64,000 bases of DNA from Utricularia gibba (GCA_002189035.1 NEEC01000018.1:2232001-2296000), one strand, 5' to 3'. Numbered from the stretch's first letter, positions 1-13,005 are shown. The notes: generated by a model not told the origin, from the sequence alone. Numbers and translations are program-made.

Positions 1-609
<609 letters not shown>

Positions 610-1833
610 TTCACTAGTCCCGCGAAAATAAAAATAAAAAAAAGAGAAATAGGATCACCAAGAGACGAGGAAATCACAGCAACTCTGCGTCACAGTCACT
701 CGGTCGGCACAAAAAAAATGTGATCTCCAAGCGGCGACTACTTCAGGCAAGTGATGCTGATCTACTCTCTACTTCCGATCCAAGAATCCAACACTAATCG
801 ACGTCAATGGGGATTGAGCATCTTCCATCCCTCAAGACTCAGATCTGGAATCGGGTTACGGCCGTGGGTACACTCCTAATTCTTCTTATTCATCGAGTAC
901 ACACACACACAATGGCGTCAATTCTTCTTTCATGTATTTTAGTTTCGCGAATACAATGGGCCCCATTTGCCAACGGCCCATACATTTGGGCCGTTGACGC
1001 CCAATCCACCGTCTCTACAAACAGAAGCTTTGTTGCTCCATTCATTTTGGGCCCAGCATCCAATACCCAATACCACTCCCACGGCCCACCCAGACCAAAC
1101 CATGGGCTTTTGTATTTCCCGATTTAAAATAATTTCCATTATTTAAGATCCTAAAAAAGTTTCCCGGGACCCGCAAAAAGTAGCGCCTAACTTTTCGTGC
1201 AAAGGCAATTGATATTTTTAGAACAGTGTAACTCTGTTTTGTCATTTTTCGGATGATTGTTAATTTAGAACTTTTCATTGGAATTACATTTGATTATATA
1301 TTATTATTTATTTTAATAATTATTTAATCTTTGAATGCAAAAAAAAAAGTAGTTTACTACTCGAAGAAAAAGTGTTCAAATGTACAAGAGTTTTAGTACA
1401 AATTCAATTCTCACAAAATGTGTGATGATGTAATTAGAATAAAATGGGTTTAATTTAAATAAATTCGTATATATGGAATTAAAATATTCTGGTAATTCTG
1501 AATTTATTAAATTATAAAGTGAATATGATATAATTTATAAGTATTACTTTAAATTATATTAATAATAAGCGAAATGAAAAGGGAAGGTTGAAATGCAGGG
1601 GATGGGAGGACGTGAATGGCTGAAATGGGAGCCGACTGTGTTTTTTTCTTGCAAAAACAGTGGCTCCAGAAAGTAGGTGTTTATCTGACTCATCCAACAA
1701 AAGCCATTCCCATTCTGTAACAACAGCTGGGGTGTGGGGATTTGGGTAAAGTGATATACGTGGGTGAGTGGGTGGTCTGCTACAGCCGACGCTTCTGCCA
1801 CTGAGCATCTTCCTTCGATACCATATCTGTGAA
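610..1833. promoter_or_regulatory. Divergent intergenic region between COPA and the BBX gene
   Basis: No supported gene. The part from about 955 to 1095 holds a dense cluster of GGCCCA/TGGGCC elements in both orientations. These resemble site II (TCP-binding) motifs, which are common in promoters of plant housekeeping genes. A short (AC)n run lies at 899-911. Bases 1200-1560 are very AT-rich. Short ORFs here have no family match. Confidence 0.5.
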
Positions 1834-2634
1834 ATGAAAATTCTCTGCGATGTTTGTACGCAAGAAGAGGCTTCGCTCCTCTGCGTCGCCGACGAGGCCG
1901 TCCTCTGCGCTGCCTGCGACAGCGCTGTGCACTGCGCGAATAAGCTCGCCGGGAAGCACCACCGTCTCGCGCTCCGTAGCCCCCCATCTGATAAGCCTCC
2001 CCTCTGCGACATCTGCAAGGTAAGGGACGCATCAGCTGAAGTGGAAAAAGAAGGCACCCTTTTTTTGTCCTGAGATTTGTTGAACTGCTGGCAGGAGAAA
2101 AGGGCTTTCTTGTTTTGCCGAGAAGATCGAACGATTTTGTGCAAAGATTGCGATTCCCAGATACATAAAGCGAACGAGATGACGAAGAAGCACGTGAGGT
2201 TTCTGTTAACTGGAGTTGGAATCGAAACCTCCCCTGAATCGGTAGCTAACCCAAAACGGAAAAGATCTCCGCCGCCGGCAACTGGGTCGACGAGTAGCAT
2301 TTCAGAGTACTTCATCAACACGCTTCCTGGTTGGCGGGTCGACGATTTCCTTGATTCTTGTTCATATCAAACCTTCAAGGTCTTCACTTTTCCTTTTTTT
2401 CAAGCTTTCAAGTTCTACTCTTTCACTATAAAAAAATGATGAAAATCTCAGGTTGCACAAGAAGAAGCGAAAGATCCCTTCTGGGCTTATGGCCATCAAC
2501 CCACACAAAACCAGATCCAGATCCCAGAGATGATGGGGTTCAAGGAGAAAGATCAACACCTAGTAGAAAATGAAGACCACTTGTTTGCTGTTCCTCAGAT
2601 CAGCCCCGCCAGCTGCAAGAGAGCTTTTTGGTGA
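1834..2634 (+). CDS. BBX21: Double B-box zinc finger protein, BBX20/21-like
   Basis: A B-box transcription cofactor in photomorphogenesis; BBX21 relatives act with HY5 and are COP1 targets (family knowledge). Three exons: 1834-2019, 2095-2379 and 2452-2634, giving 217 residues. B-box 1 begins MKILCDVCTQEEASLLC and ends near GKHHRL. B-box 2 spans PLCDICKEKRAFLFC to KHVRFLLTGV and is split by intron 1. Next come the subgroup-typical SISEY and TLPGWRVDDFLDS motifs, then a C-terminal VP motif (FAVPQIS) and a terminal FW, as in BBX21. The protein is shorter than Arabidopsis BBX21. I chose the ATG at 1834 because the family begins MKI; an ATG-less extension reaches 1768 in frame but has no homology. 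Subgroup assignment is confident; the exact paralogue is less so. Confidence 0.88.
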
Positions 2635-4297
2635 TGCCCTTTTGAGCATCAAATCTCTCCACTTCGTTGTTGGTGTTTATCCTTATTTTCTGCCCTTTTT
2701 AGGTAGTTGCTTGTTGGGTGCTTTTTTGGAGCGAATGGAGCTTTTGGTAGTGTCGAAGCTACTTTACTTTGCTTTTGTACATATGAAATATCTCTCCACT
2801 TTTTGCCCTCCCTCTTCGGGAGTCTTCTCTTCTGTGTGTGTGTACAGGAAAGTAAGCTATCTGCAGTCTTTTTACATGGATAGGAATTAGGGAACAAAAA
2901 CCAAAGCATCATTTGTAAACCCAAAACTCCACTAATTAGACATTGATTCCATATTTTTATGTGGTCCAATGGACTTTGATCTGTAGGCAAATCTGGGTCT
3001 ATTCCACCGGTAAAATCGAAAGCCGGTCCCGACTGGTCCTGATCTCATCGAGTGTGAAAACACAGCGGGCAGACATGATGGCAGGTTCACTGCAGAGCCC
3101 ATGCCGGGGGAGATTGAATGTAATCCCCTCCAGCCCGTGGTGGAATTATTTATTTTGATCGTGTTCTGCATCATGCGTGTGATTGAAGTGACACTACTAA
3201 GCTTTAAAATATCATACTCATCTCTGGTTCTGGTGTCATGTCATGCTCTCTTCCCGGATTTGATGCTCTGATGAACTCCGGTACGGTGGCGGACGACTCA
3301 GCCCCCTTCTTCCTGTCGATAGTTTGCAGAGACATGCAGGGAATTTTCTGGCTTACAGCTCTTACGAAGAAGCTTCAAGATTTGAAGCAGCATGGAAAGA
3401 AAAAGACTTTCCATATTGAATATCCCTCAAATTCCGCCAGTAATCATATCAGCGTCACACTGATGAAGACACTAATTCAATACAATTGCTGGTTCTTACA
3501 TCAATGAGGCTTTCTGACCATAATGTTTCTAACTTGGAGGTTCCTAGCTGACAGATGTTCAAATTGATGACAATAGAAACAAGGAGCCTCAGCACCTAAT
3601 GCTGCTTTGACCTCAAACCTCATTTCTTCCACAGAACTCACATTTTCAGCCTCTGGTTCATCCCAAACAACCTTATTTTTGTTGACAGGAAAGTGAAGGT
3701 TACATTTCTGTAGGCTGCAAAGGAAGGATTAGCGGTTGTAAGTTATGATTCAATTGAGAAACCAAGAAAGAGGACCAGCTCCCTTGCCGTTTCTCCTGCA
3801 CCCCACGTGAATTAAAGTACTACACAACAATCGCAACATCCCATCCATCATCTGCAAAGACATGATAATTTGCTCTAGTTTTGGCAAGATCCGGTGGCCA
3901 TGCAATTATCAAGCATAAGACAACACCGCATAAACAGACACAATTACATTAGCTGTGCAATTCATTTTTTTGGGACAGCGACAATTCCAACATGATACAT
4001 GGTTTGTATCCTTTGATTCATGAGTTCACTATCGGCCCTCTTGAATTCTTACACCTAGACCTCGTTGTGCCCACAAAGGCTGTCAAGTTTCATAGTGAGA
4101 ACTCACATGCTCTGTTTACTGGAATGGCTAATATCAGAGACTTGATGGTAAAATGATATGATTACCTTGCTAGTTGACGAATTGAAACCTTAACTACAGA
4201 AGCCCCTTTGAGAACGACACTCACAGCACCTTGCTTTTATATCTGTGTTGTTTCACTCTTACGAAACGAATCTTCAAACACCTTGCAAGAGACTTTC
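2635..4297. other. Intergenic stretch with two unassigned coding-like segments
   Basis: I see no gene I can name. Two segments look somewhat coding. A plus-strand ORF at 3238-3507 gives 89 residues with a lysine-rich middle. A minus-strand frame of about 60 codons at roughly 3506-3725 contains VVWDEPEAENVSS and a CFYCHQFEHLS stretch, just after a possible TTTGCAG acceptor. They lie on opposite strands with no joinable neighbours and may be remnants. The first 300 bases are probably the BBX 3' UTR. Confidence 0.3.
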
Positions 4298-5719
4298 ATG
4301 GCGTTGGAACCCAGAACACCAGGCAATCTTCGCAAGAAACTCAAAAAGCCATCCCATTCCTCATGGGAAAACGTCATCAATCTTCTCACCTGCAACCAAA
4401 TAGACGATTCCGTTCCTACTATACATCAGTTGACCACCAAACTCACTCCCAGTTTCTTCTGCTCTGGCATCTGCTCCTTTCACGACGTCGTCCGCGCCAA
4501 CAGCCGCGTCGCCGACAATTCCCCAGTTACCCAAAAAGTCCAACTCATCTCTAAGGCGAGAAACAGCACCTTCAGCCGCTCCGGTAGCTCAGGATCCCCT
4601 GCGGTTGGCTCCCAAGGCTCGCAAAATGCCCGAGCATACACCGCCACTGGGTATTCCCACCGGGGCACACAGCTCAGGAAACTCACGGGTTGCTACGAGT
4701 GCCACACCATTTTCGATCCCAGCAGGTAATCGATCAATCCTACCCAACACTTCAACACCCACAATCTCTTTTTCAAACATTCACACGACTCCAGATTGAA
4801 AAAGAAGAAAAAATCTGATCTTTCATCATGCCCACCTTTAAGATGCATGGCAATATTGAATTCAACTGTAATCGGGACAACTTGAAAACATAACTGAGCA
4901 TAATCTTTGCTTGTTGGCAGGCCAAGTACCCACAGTTGTTCTGAATGTGGAGAGGTTTTCCCCAAATTCGAGAGCTTGGAGCAGCACAAAGCAGTAACGC
5001 ATGCGGGTAAAATTCCCCTTCAAGTTGAATAGTTTTTTTAAAGAAAACAATGAAATTGATGCACGTGGCGGACCACGATTGGAGGAAATGATAAAATTAT
5101 TATTTGTATTGCAGTTTCAGAACTGGGCCCAGACGATTCAAGTCGCAACATCGTGGAAATAATATTCAAATCGAGCTGGCTTAAGAGGGACCACACGATC
5201 TGCAAGATCGAACGGATATTAAAGGTCCACAACACCCAGCGTACAATCCAACGGTTCGAGGATTACCGTGACGCCGTTAAACAAGGCGCCACCGCCGGCC
5301 CCAAGAAAAACCCAAGATGCGCCGCCGACGGGAACGAGCTTCTCCGATTCCACGCCGCCACCCTCACCTGCACACTCGGCGCACGTGGTTCCTCCTCCCT
5401 ATGCACCGCCGGCGCGGCCTGCGGAGTCTGCACCATCATACGCCACGGGTTTCAGGACAGTAAAGCCAAGGGCGTACGCACCACCGCAACTAGCGGCCGC
5501 GCCCATGATTGCCTCGACGAGAAGTCACAGACGCGGGCTATGCTAGTTTGTCGCGTGATCGCCGGGAGAGTGAAGCACGTGGCGGGTGATGACGACGGTG
5601 GGCCATACGACTCCGTTTCCAGCGTCGCCGGAGTTTATTCCGATTCGGAGGAGCTCGTTGTCTTCAATTCAAGGGCGATTTTACCGTGCTTCGTGGTCAT
5701 ATACAAGCTAAGGGTATGA
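4298..5719 (+). CDS. C2H2 zinc finger protein with C-terminal PARP-like region
   Basis: A plant-specific family (Arabidopsis At2g29660 type) combining one C2H2 finger with a C-terminal region annotated as PARP-catalytic-like; its biochemical role is not established. Three exons: 4298-4725, 4921-5006 and 5115-5719, giving 372 residues. The N-terminal third is basic and serine-rich, with a CYECHTIFDP motif before intron 1. Exon 2 encodes the finger (CSECGEVFPKFESLEQHKAVTH). Exon 3 starts with the diagnostic SRNIVEIIFKSSWL and carries KIERILKVHNTQRT, FEDYRDAVK and a C-terminal VVIYKLRV. I chose the ATG at 4298 (MALEPRTPG); an in-frame ATG at 4208 would add 30 residues that do not look conserved. 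The frame is intact throughout. Confidence 0.85.
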
Positions 5720-6059
5720 GGCTATCTCTTTTCAAGCTCAACCTTCCCATTCAAAGCAAACAGCACCCCTCTCATCTCAATGTTGTCACAGAATACTTTC
5801 AATTCCAAACAAAATTCATGCATCCCAGAAAAAAGATGCACTATTGGATCACCTCCACATTTTTTATGACATAATGATATAAGCCAAACAAAGAAGGCAG
5901 ATCTGTCTAATTTCCCGGTCCTGATTCACAATGCAGAGTATGAAGATAGTAACTGTACAGATCTTTCAAACACAAGACAATTGTGACTTGATCAGAGAAC
6001 TACACTTTTCACGAACAATGTACAGAAGAACACATGGCCTTGGTGCGTGTAGCCTTTGT
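5720..6059. other. Convergent 3' intergenic region
   Basis: Lies between the ends of two convergent genes and probably consists of their 3' UTRs. I see no ORF, repeat or RNA gene that I can support. Confidence 0.4.
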
Positions 6060-7215
6060 TCACAATGGAGGCTGAGTAGCATCATCGTCTTCGCCAGGCT
6101 CATCCAAGTCGAAGAAGTTGAAGTTCATGCTTTGAGTGGGGTTGGGGTTGAAGCTTGAATCCGCATAGCACTTCATCTCTTGGAACAAATTCAAGTTGTC
6201 CACAAGTTTATGATAAATATTGCAGCCGCAGCACTGCAAGAAACGCAAAGTATTTCCAATGATAACATGAGCAAAACCATAGGTGACACATTTCCTCATC
6301 ATGATCCAACCATTGTTAACATATGTTTTAGTACTGCTTTATGGAACCTACAGGTTGATAAACAGAAACCCGGCGAAGTAGATCTCCCCGGAGCCTAAAA
6401 TCAGTACCATAATCTCATAATGGATAAACCATTTCTACGCTATCAGTATATTAAACACAGATTATCGATGTTGTAATCATTCTAGGAAAGAAAAACAAAC
6501 TCAAAAGCACCTGCACAAAGACAGTGCCGTCGGTGTAGGCATGAGGATTGATAGCACGCGTGGTTCGCTGGCCACATACGTTGCACGTAAACGCGACTCT
6601 CATCCGCCTACGCGGAGACTTAGTGAAGAGGTGCCACGGAAATCCAGAAGAGGCATCTGCACCCAAATCAGATGCAGAACCAAGGGGCATTGATGGGCCT
6701 TCCATACCAGAACCAGTAGTCCACCCTCTAACGCTGGCAGCGCTTAACACCAGCCCCATCGCTGCGTCCTGAAATCAACTCAAATTTTAGTTCAAAAAAA
6801 TGAAGCTTGAAACCAAGCGATTTTAGGTTCCAGCAAACATGTCAAGCCCGAGAAAATCAAAATCTTTACAAAAGATGAAAAACACCCAGAAACAGAAAAA
6901 TCAAATTAAAAAAAAAAAAAACTTGCCTGGGACAGAAACTGATTTCTCGGTATCGGAAGAAGGCTGGATTCGGAAGAATCGGGCTTGAAATCAGGCTCGT
7001 TGCTGAAGTAATCACCATCTAATGAAAAGAAATAAATTTTATTCTTCAATAATCAAACGGTTAAAGCTCAGAAAAATCGCTCGATGGACATAAAAAAAAA
7101 AAAAACCACTTTTTGGAGACGCCGAGCAACGGGGGAGTCGACGAATCGGAGAATCCATGGACTTGCTAGGAACAAAAGCCGGCAGCGCAACCCCACTAAG
7201 GCGAAGGGCGTTCAT
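6060..7215 (-). CDS. DNL-type zinc finger protein (Zim17/HSP70-escort-like), probably plastid or mitochondrial
   Basis: DNL zinc-finger proteins keep organellar Hsp70 soluble and active (Zim17/HEP family). Four exons on the minus strand: 7215-7110, 7018-6927, 6768-6511 and 6233-6060, giving 209 residues. The N-terminus (MNALRLSGVALPAFVPSKS) is rich in hydroxylated and basic residues and poor in acids, like a transit peptide. The zinc domain reads CNVCGQRTTRAINPHAYTDG, then QCCGCNIYHKLVDNLNLF across intron 3, giving the CX2C...CX2C zinc ligands. The tail is acidic (FFDLDEPGEDDD). The intron between 7018-6927 and 6768-6511 starts with GCAAGT, a GC-AG type. The start at 7215 is the only upstream in-frame ATG. 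Which organelle it enters is not decided by the sequence. Confidence 0.88.
6769..6926 (-). other. GC-AG intron in the DNL zinc finger gene
   Basis: The minus-strand donor reads CAG/GCAAGT and the acceptor TTTCAG/GAC. The GC donor is flanked by the strong consensus typical of functional GC-AG introns. The exon junction keeps the frame. Confidence 0.85.
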
Positions 7216-7603
7216 TTCTCTGCAATTGATTTTACAAGATGCTTTCTTTGCCAAGAATCAGATTCTTATTTCTAACCCCAAGGAAGACAACGGAAGAAAA
7301 ATAATAAATAAAAGAGGATATTACAGAAATTGGGCTGCCAATTAATAAAGCCCAATGGGCCGTATCTTGATCAGGCGCAGGCTTCCCACAGATATCCCGT
7401 GCCCTGGGTCATAATTATCTGAATTTTTAACTCATTTATCAAGATTAAATTTAATAAAACAATATACGAAATCCCTGAAAACCTTGCTACTGAAGTACAA
7501 ACACGGTGCCGAGTGCAGAGCACGATGTCCCGAACAAAAAGAAGGATAGATGAATGCAACTTAGCGCAGAACTCAGAGAAGCTCTTCTGGTGATGACAAG
7601 GGC
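7216..7603. other. Upstream region of the DNL gene and 3' region of CCT2
   Basis: Probable 5' UTR and promoter of the DNL gene plus the CCT2 3' UTR. Two short TGGGCT/GGGCC site II-like motifs occur near 7330-7360. There is no supported gene. Confidence 0.35.
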
Positions 7604-10372
7604 TCACATTCTGTCTTCTCTCCTTCTGGGAGCACATGTGATAATTTCGTCGACCCTCAGGATCATCTCCGCGGCTTCGGTGGCAGACAGCAGCACCGCT
7701 TGTTTCACTTTGAAGGCTTCTGAGATGCCCCGCTCTGCCATATCTCCAACCTTTGGAAAAAAGCGGGGGATTGGAGATGATTAAGTTAAAGTTACTTGTG
7801 GATGCAGAAGTGAGTGTATGAAGTTACTTACGGATCCTGAAATCACATCGACGCCGGCGGTGCTTCCTTCCTTCTGATGTTCTGCACGGAGCTGTGCTAT
7901 TAATTCAGCACTGTCAAGGCCAGCATTGTCTGCAATGATTGTTGGGATGGCAACAAGAGCTCGTGAAAAGGCTTCAATGGCGTGAGATCTTTTCCCAGGA
8001 GTCTTTCGGGCGAGTTCATCGACTGCTTTTGCCATTACCATTTCAGGCCATCCTCCCCCAAGCAACACCCTGCTGTCATTCACTGTCTGTGACAGAACGC
8101 ACAGAGCATCGTGGAGGGATCTTTCAGCTTCATCCAGCATGTGAAGGCTGCCAATAAATGCATTAGGAACAAGATTTTGAAACCGTAGTAATGAAGATAT
8201 TGCAGATGTCATTTTCAAAATACCTCGCACCACGTAACACGATTGTACAAGCCTGGCCCATTTCAACACCAGAAAAGTGGATTAACTTGTCCTCGCCAAT
8301 CATAATCTCTTCAATAACTTTGCAGTGACCAAGTTTCACTGACTCTGGATTATCAAATGTTGATGTGATCTCACCACCAGTGACAAGAGCCAATCTTTCA
8401 ATACCATCAAAATCAGCATGCTCAATTGCAAGTATCCCAGCATCAGCAAAAAGCTCCTCTGGAAAATTGTAAATCAACTGCCGGTTGACAAAACAATTGA
8501 TCCCGTGATTAATAATCTTTTGGACCTTATCCCTCATCTTTCCCTTCTCAGCTGCCTCAATCTCAGCAACTTTAGCCATTGAATCAACTCGAACACGGGC
8601 ACCATAAATCTTCACTTTATCAGTGTCCATTGCAGTATTTGCGACCAAGATCTTGGCATTCTCAATCCTTTTCGGTTGTCCAACACCAATTTTTTTGTCC
8701 AAAATAAAGCTGCAAGAATTACAAGTTTATGAAGCAAAAAAAAAGGCCAAAGCTTCAAACATGAATGCACTCATAAAAATGAATACGTTCTCAAAATCCA
8801 AAACAATGAACCATAACACAAATCAAATGAACTTTCTGGAGAATTTAATCAACGGAAAACTACAAAAGATCATACCCCTCATCAAGGAATGAATCTGCAA
8901 GTGAACCACCAGGTTTCTTTATGATTTGAATTGATTCCAAGTTGGTACTTCCCTGCCGTTTCCATCATCATTAGATCATCAAGTAAGAATACGTAATTTG
9001 AGACATACCATTAATATTAAATTCCAAAGACAATGCTCTAATCCCCCTAGAATTGAATGCTGATCAGAACTTGGAAAACAAGAATGTACCTTCAGCCTCA
9101 TAACTGCATCAACAGCTAACTTTGAGAAATGCTCTTTGTCCTGAGACAGGATTTTGGAGCTCAAAGTGGTCATCGCAATCTTCATCAGATCAGACTTGAA
9201 TTTCTCTGGAAAACACATATTAAGTTAAAACTATGTACAAATGAAATGATAAAAATCAATGAATTTACGAAAAATCTTTTCTCAAACTCAGAATAGACAA
9301 TGCACAAAACCAATCACCTGGATCTTGCTTGTTATCCACAACTCTATCAAGCAATGCATTTCTTGCACATTCTAGGGCCATGCGGTAACCTGAATGCATC
9401 AAGAATTATAGTTTTATCAGTCACATTCAATAAAAAGGACGGTAAACTCTAGCCATCAGGTATCAAAAGGATCTCAATTTTTTAGAAAAACGGAAGCTAA
9501 ATTAGCAACAAGAAACAAAAACACACACCTGAAATTATAGTCATTGGATGAACCTTGGCATTCACCAGCTGTTCTGCTTCCTTCAGAAGCTCCCCAGCTA
9601 AAACAACAACTGAAGTTGTACCATCACCGACTTCATCATCTTGAACTTTTGAGATATCTGATAGCAGTGGTAAGAAGATCAATTTACCTTTATCTACTAT
9701 CAAAGAAAAAAATATTCCCTGGACAATTGCATGCTGCCCAAAGAACATTAAAAGAACACTACAGCATAGAGTTGTCAAAAACCTCACGTTATGGTGTACA
9801 TCACAGTAGAAATCATTTTATAGAATCTAAAATCTAAAAAAAAAAAACACACACCAACAAGAACTTTAGCCGCAGGGTTGTCAATATGGAGGGATTTTAG
9901 TATTGTTGCTCCATCATTTGTAACTGTGACACTGTGTCCCCTGCCGGTAGATTGCAAGATCTTATCCTGAATAGAAAAGACACGAAAACTGGGAATTAAT
10001 TAAGGCCTAACAAATTAAATATAGGCTTAGCACAGAACCTGATAAGTAAAAAAAACAGAAGTTGATGTACCATTCCCTTTGGCCCTAATGTTGTCTTGAC
10101 CAAATCTGCAATTGCCATGGCCCCTACAAAGGATGCCTGATACGGAAAGTATGAGCTAACTGTGAACAAATAAAAAACCCACCATACCAAATGGAAGCTT
10201 ACCATTCTAGCACGCTCACCCTTTTCTTCAGTAGCCTCATCTTTAAGAAGCTTTTCTACCTGTTCGAATAAAATTAGTGTATTAGCATCTGCCTTTCAAC
10301 TGAAAAAAGGAATAGCACCTTCTGGGGCAAAGACAATGATTGTAGGGCAACTAAATAACTACATACCGCCAT
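7604..10372 (-). CDS. CCT2: T-complex protein 1 subunit beta (chaperonin CCT2)
   Basis: One of eight subunits of the cytosolic CCT/TRiC chaperonin, which folds actin, tubulin and WD proteins using ATP. Eleven coding exons: 10372-10367, 10259-10203, 10136-10071, 9966-9855, 9657-9529, 9389-9318, 9205-9090, 8952-8876, 8709-8224, 8147-7832 and 7750-7604. They sum to 1584 nt, 527 residues, the family's usual length. Visible features are the equatorial ATP motifs TLGPKGM and [14 protein letters not shown], beta-specific [29 protein letters not shown]-like apical sequence, [10 protein letters not shown], and the C-terminal [13 protein letters not shown]. The first coding exon is only six bases (ATGGCG); the 5' UTR appears interrupted by a further intron (donor CCCCAG/GTATGT near 10716, acceptor near 10416). 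The frame is intact in every exon. Confidence 0.97.
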
Positions 10373-11027
10373 TTGCAGAAGAAGGAACTCTGATGAAGCA
10401 GTAGCAGATTGCACACCTAAGTATACAAAAACACGTTTTGTTACGCATACATCAAACGAAGCACAAAAACACTTTGGTGAACTATTCCCCGAAATCTCAC
10501 TACGCACACCTCGCTAACGCATATTTCCTACGAACTTAGAAAGGGCTGCAACCTGACAATAGAACGACTTCTTCTCGAGTTGACAAGATAACAAAAGGAT
10601 ACTGAACTCAAATTTCAAAAACCCTAGAGGGAACCAGTACATTTCTCACAACACTACTGGTAATAAATCACAAGAATCCATAGAAGAGAAAAGGAACAGC
10701 CGACGGAAACATACCTGGGGACTGATACGACGGCGAGCTGGGGAAGAATCAGGGGTTTTGCAATGGCGAACAAGCGCGCCCCTGACGCCCGCTCAGTATT
10801 CAGTAACCGAAACGCTCTGCGCCCCTCGGCCCAATGGGTCATGACGGGCCCGCGGACCCTACCACAGCCCAATAACCATGAGATACCAAAAAAGGCTTCA
10901 TTTTAAAAAGAAGATATTTATTTAATAAACACCCTTGATGACGACATCTTTAATGGGCAAGCGGCATACTTATAACATTTATCAATTATGTAATATTACA
11001 TGGTCCAATGAATACCCAGTGTCCATC
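10373..11027. other. CCT2 5' UTR with intron, and CTU1 3' region
   Basis: Contains the probable non-coding first exon of CCT2 (about 10717-10770) and its 5' UTR intron, then CTU1 3' sequence. GGGCCC and GCCCAAT site II-like elements occur at about 10828-10870. No additional gene is supported. Confidence 0.5.
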
Positions 11028-13005
11028 TCAAAAGTCGATTGGCCCCCTGATCTGCACACTCTTGGCCGTTGATGTCAATTTTTTGTCGACGTGGAGGCCT
11101 GGTGCCCGTCCGATTCCGATCTTGGGAAGGCCACGATTCAGGCCTTCAAGCAATACGCATGCTTTACACCATTTCTACGTGAACAGGAAGAAGGATGCAG
11201 TGATCATGGGGCACAATGGAGAGAGTGAAGCAGATGGAGCTGAGTCGAGTTTCGTGAAGTAGAAGATGTATAGAATGAGATACCTGGCTTGAAATGTAGC
11301 CACATCTTTCACAGTTTCCCTGCTCTGGCATTTTCGTGCATGCTGAGATCCTGAAGTCTTCACCGGATTTTATGATGTCGAGTATACCTCTGGGCCTGAA
11401 AGGTGAACCGTAAGAAATATGAAATACAGCAGAGACGCGGTGGCTGAATAACACTGAGAATCCTCAACCTTATTCTCTCAAGATCTTTGATGAATTCGCG
11501 GGCGAACCCACGGTATGCATTCGGGGAATATATGCCTGCAAACATTCAGTGGAAAACACCTCAATCAAAGAGACAGATAAATGGACAAGCGCAGACCATA
11601 GATAAGCACATAGACAAGCATTTAAATGGTACAAAGAAGCTTGATGCTTACATTCGGTTGAGAAGTAATCCAGCTTTTTGAAGTATGCGTACGTGAAGGA
11701 AGATGGTTAAGGTTACACTAAACAGGAACTGTCCGATCTGCACAGCAGAAAGGTATGAGATGTGATGAATGCCAAGGATATATAACGATTTCTTTCTCGT
11801 ATGTGTATTTGAAAGGCTTGCATCTTGGAATAGGACCATCTTCGCCGGTGGTTATTGAGGTGCATCTGCTAAGCCTGGAGCAGGAATAATAAGACAGTGA
11901 TGGGAAGGTAGGGAAACATGCTGCACACCAATATTTACCTTGCAATGTCGCCTCTTAGTATGTTTAGGAGCACTGTCTCAGCAATGTCATCTGCGTTATG
12001 CCCAGTAACCAGCTTATCTACTTTCAGAAGGGCAGCACCCCGATCAAGTGCCTTAAAGAAAAACAGCAACACCCAGTTCATGTTTGCATTAGGATCTATA
12101 GCATGCATGGACCAACAACATTGCTAGAGATTGGAAGCACAAAGGATAGTATGTTGTTCGGGTTTCATTTACAAGTTTCGTAGTTCTCTGCTTCTGCACA
12201 GCAGAGAAGTAAGCTAGCAATAGATGTAGGAGGAGTTTGTTACCTGACGACGAAACACACCACAAAAAGTGCAATTATTTTTCAAGCCTATGAGCTTCAC
12301 GATTTCATCCATTGTCCATCCATATAAATCTTTGTATGAAACAACTTTAAGAGGAAGTCCATACTGCATAGTGAAGAACACGATATCCCATCACACAAAG
12401 ATAATCAAACATCGAGTTTGAAAAATTCTTGCCATTAGCTATGCCAAATGTTTCAGCTTTTAATTACCTGAATTTCATTTCGCTTCACAGTTTCAAGAGA
12501 ATCATCTCTGTATCCCGTAATGCCTTCATCCACAGAGAGGAGAAAAAGATCAAGGCCATAATTATGCCTACGATTCAGCTCGGATAGCACATAAGCAAGC
12601 ACAGTGGAATCTGCAAGAACAAATTAAAAGTTCATCCAACCAATTTTTCATGATTACTTACGGTAAGAAATGAAGCAAATTCCAACTGATTTCTCATAAT
12701 TCTCAAACCTTTTCCTCCAGAAGCTCCAATGGCGATACGTTCGCCAGGATTGAAAAGATGATTATCTACGATAACTCTGTGGATTTCATCCTCGAATGCA
12801 ACATAAAAACACTCCTTGCATGTCTTTCAAGGAAAGAAAGCATCCCGTTCAGAAACGGAAAGATCACACTGCAAAAAGATAGAAATCAAATTAAAATTAC
12901 TTGTTGGAAGGTCTTGGGACGCTTGAGAGCAGCACGTCTTTCGCCGCAGATCGTGCAAAGCCTTGTAGACCTCGGCGTCGCCGCCGGCGCCCCCTCCGAC
13001 GCCAT
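11028..13005 (-). CDS. CTU1: Cytoplasmic tRNA 2-thiolation protein 1 (NCS6/ROL5 homologue)
   Basis: With CTU2 and the URM1 sulfur carrier it thiolates the wobble uridine (s2U34) of cytosolic Lys, Glu and Gln tRNAs. Ten exons: 13005-12901, 12823-12709, 12610-12468, 12363-12244, 12051-11939, 11874-11782, 11692-11652, 11535-11469, 11395-11284 and 11174-11028; total 1056 nt, 351 residues. Features in order are an N-terminal zinc motif ([11 protein letters not shown], then [10 protein letters not shown]), the PP-loop ATP site [28 protein letters not shown], and C-terminal zinc ligands ([24 protein letters not shown]). Intron 6 is a U12-type AT-AC intron. The ATG at 13005 gives the expected short N-terminus. 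The frame is intact. Confidence 0.96.
11693..11781 (-). other. U12-type AT-AC minor-spliceosome intron in CTU1
   Basis: On the minus strand the intron starts with ATATCCTT, a perfect match to the U12 donor consensus. It has the branch-site motif CCTTAAC (plus-strand 11706-11712), about a dozen bases before an AC acceptor. Joining GTT-AT to G-TAC gives the conserved EIVMYAYF stretch in frame. There is no usable GT-AG alternative. The intron is 89 nt long. Confidence 0.92.

Noticed and set aside
1554-2321. 255-codon minus-strand ORF
   Set aside because: Antisense shadow of the BBX gene; the B-box protein on the plus strand is clear.
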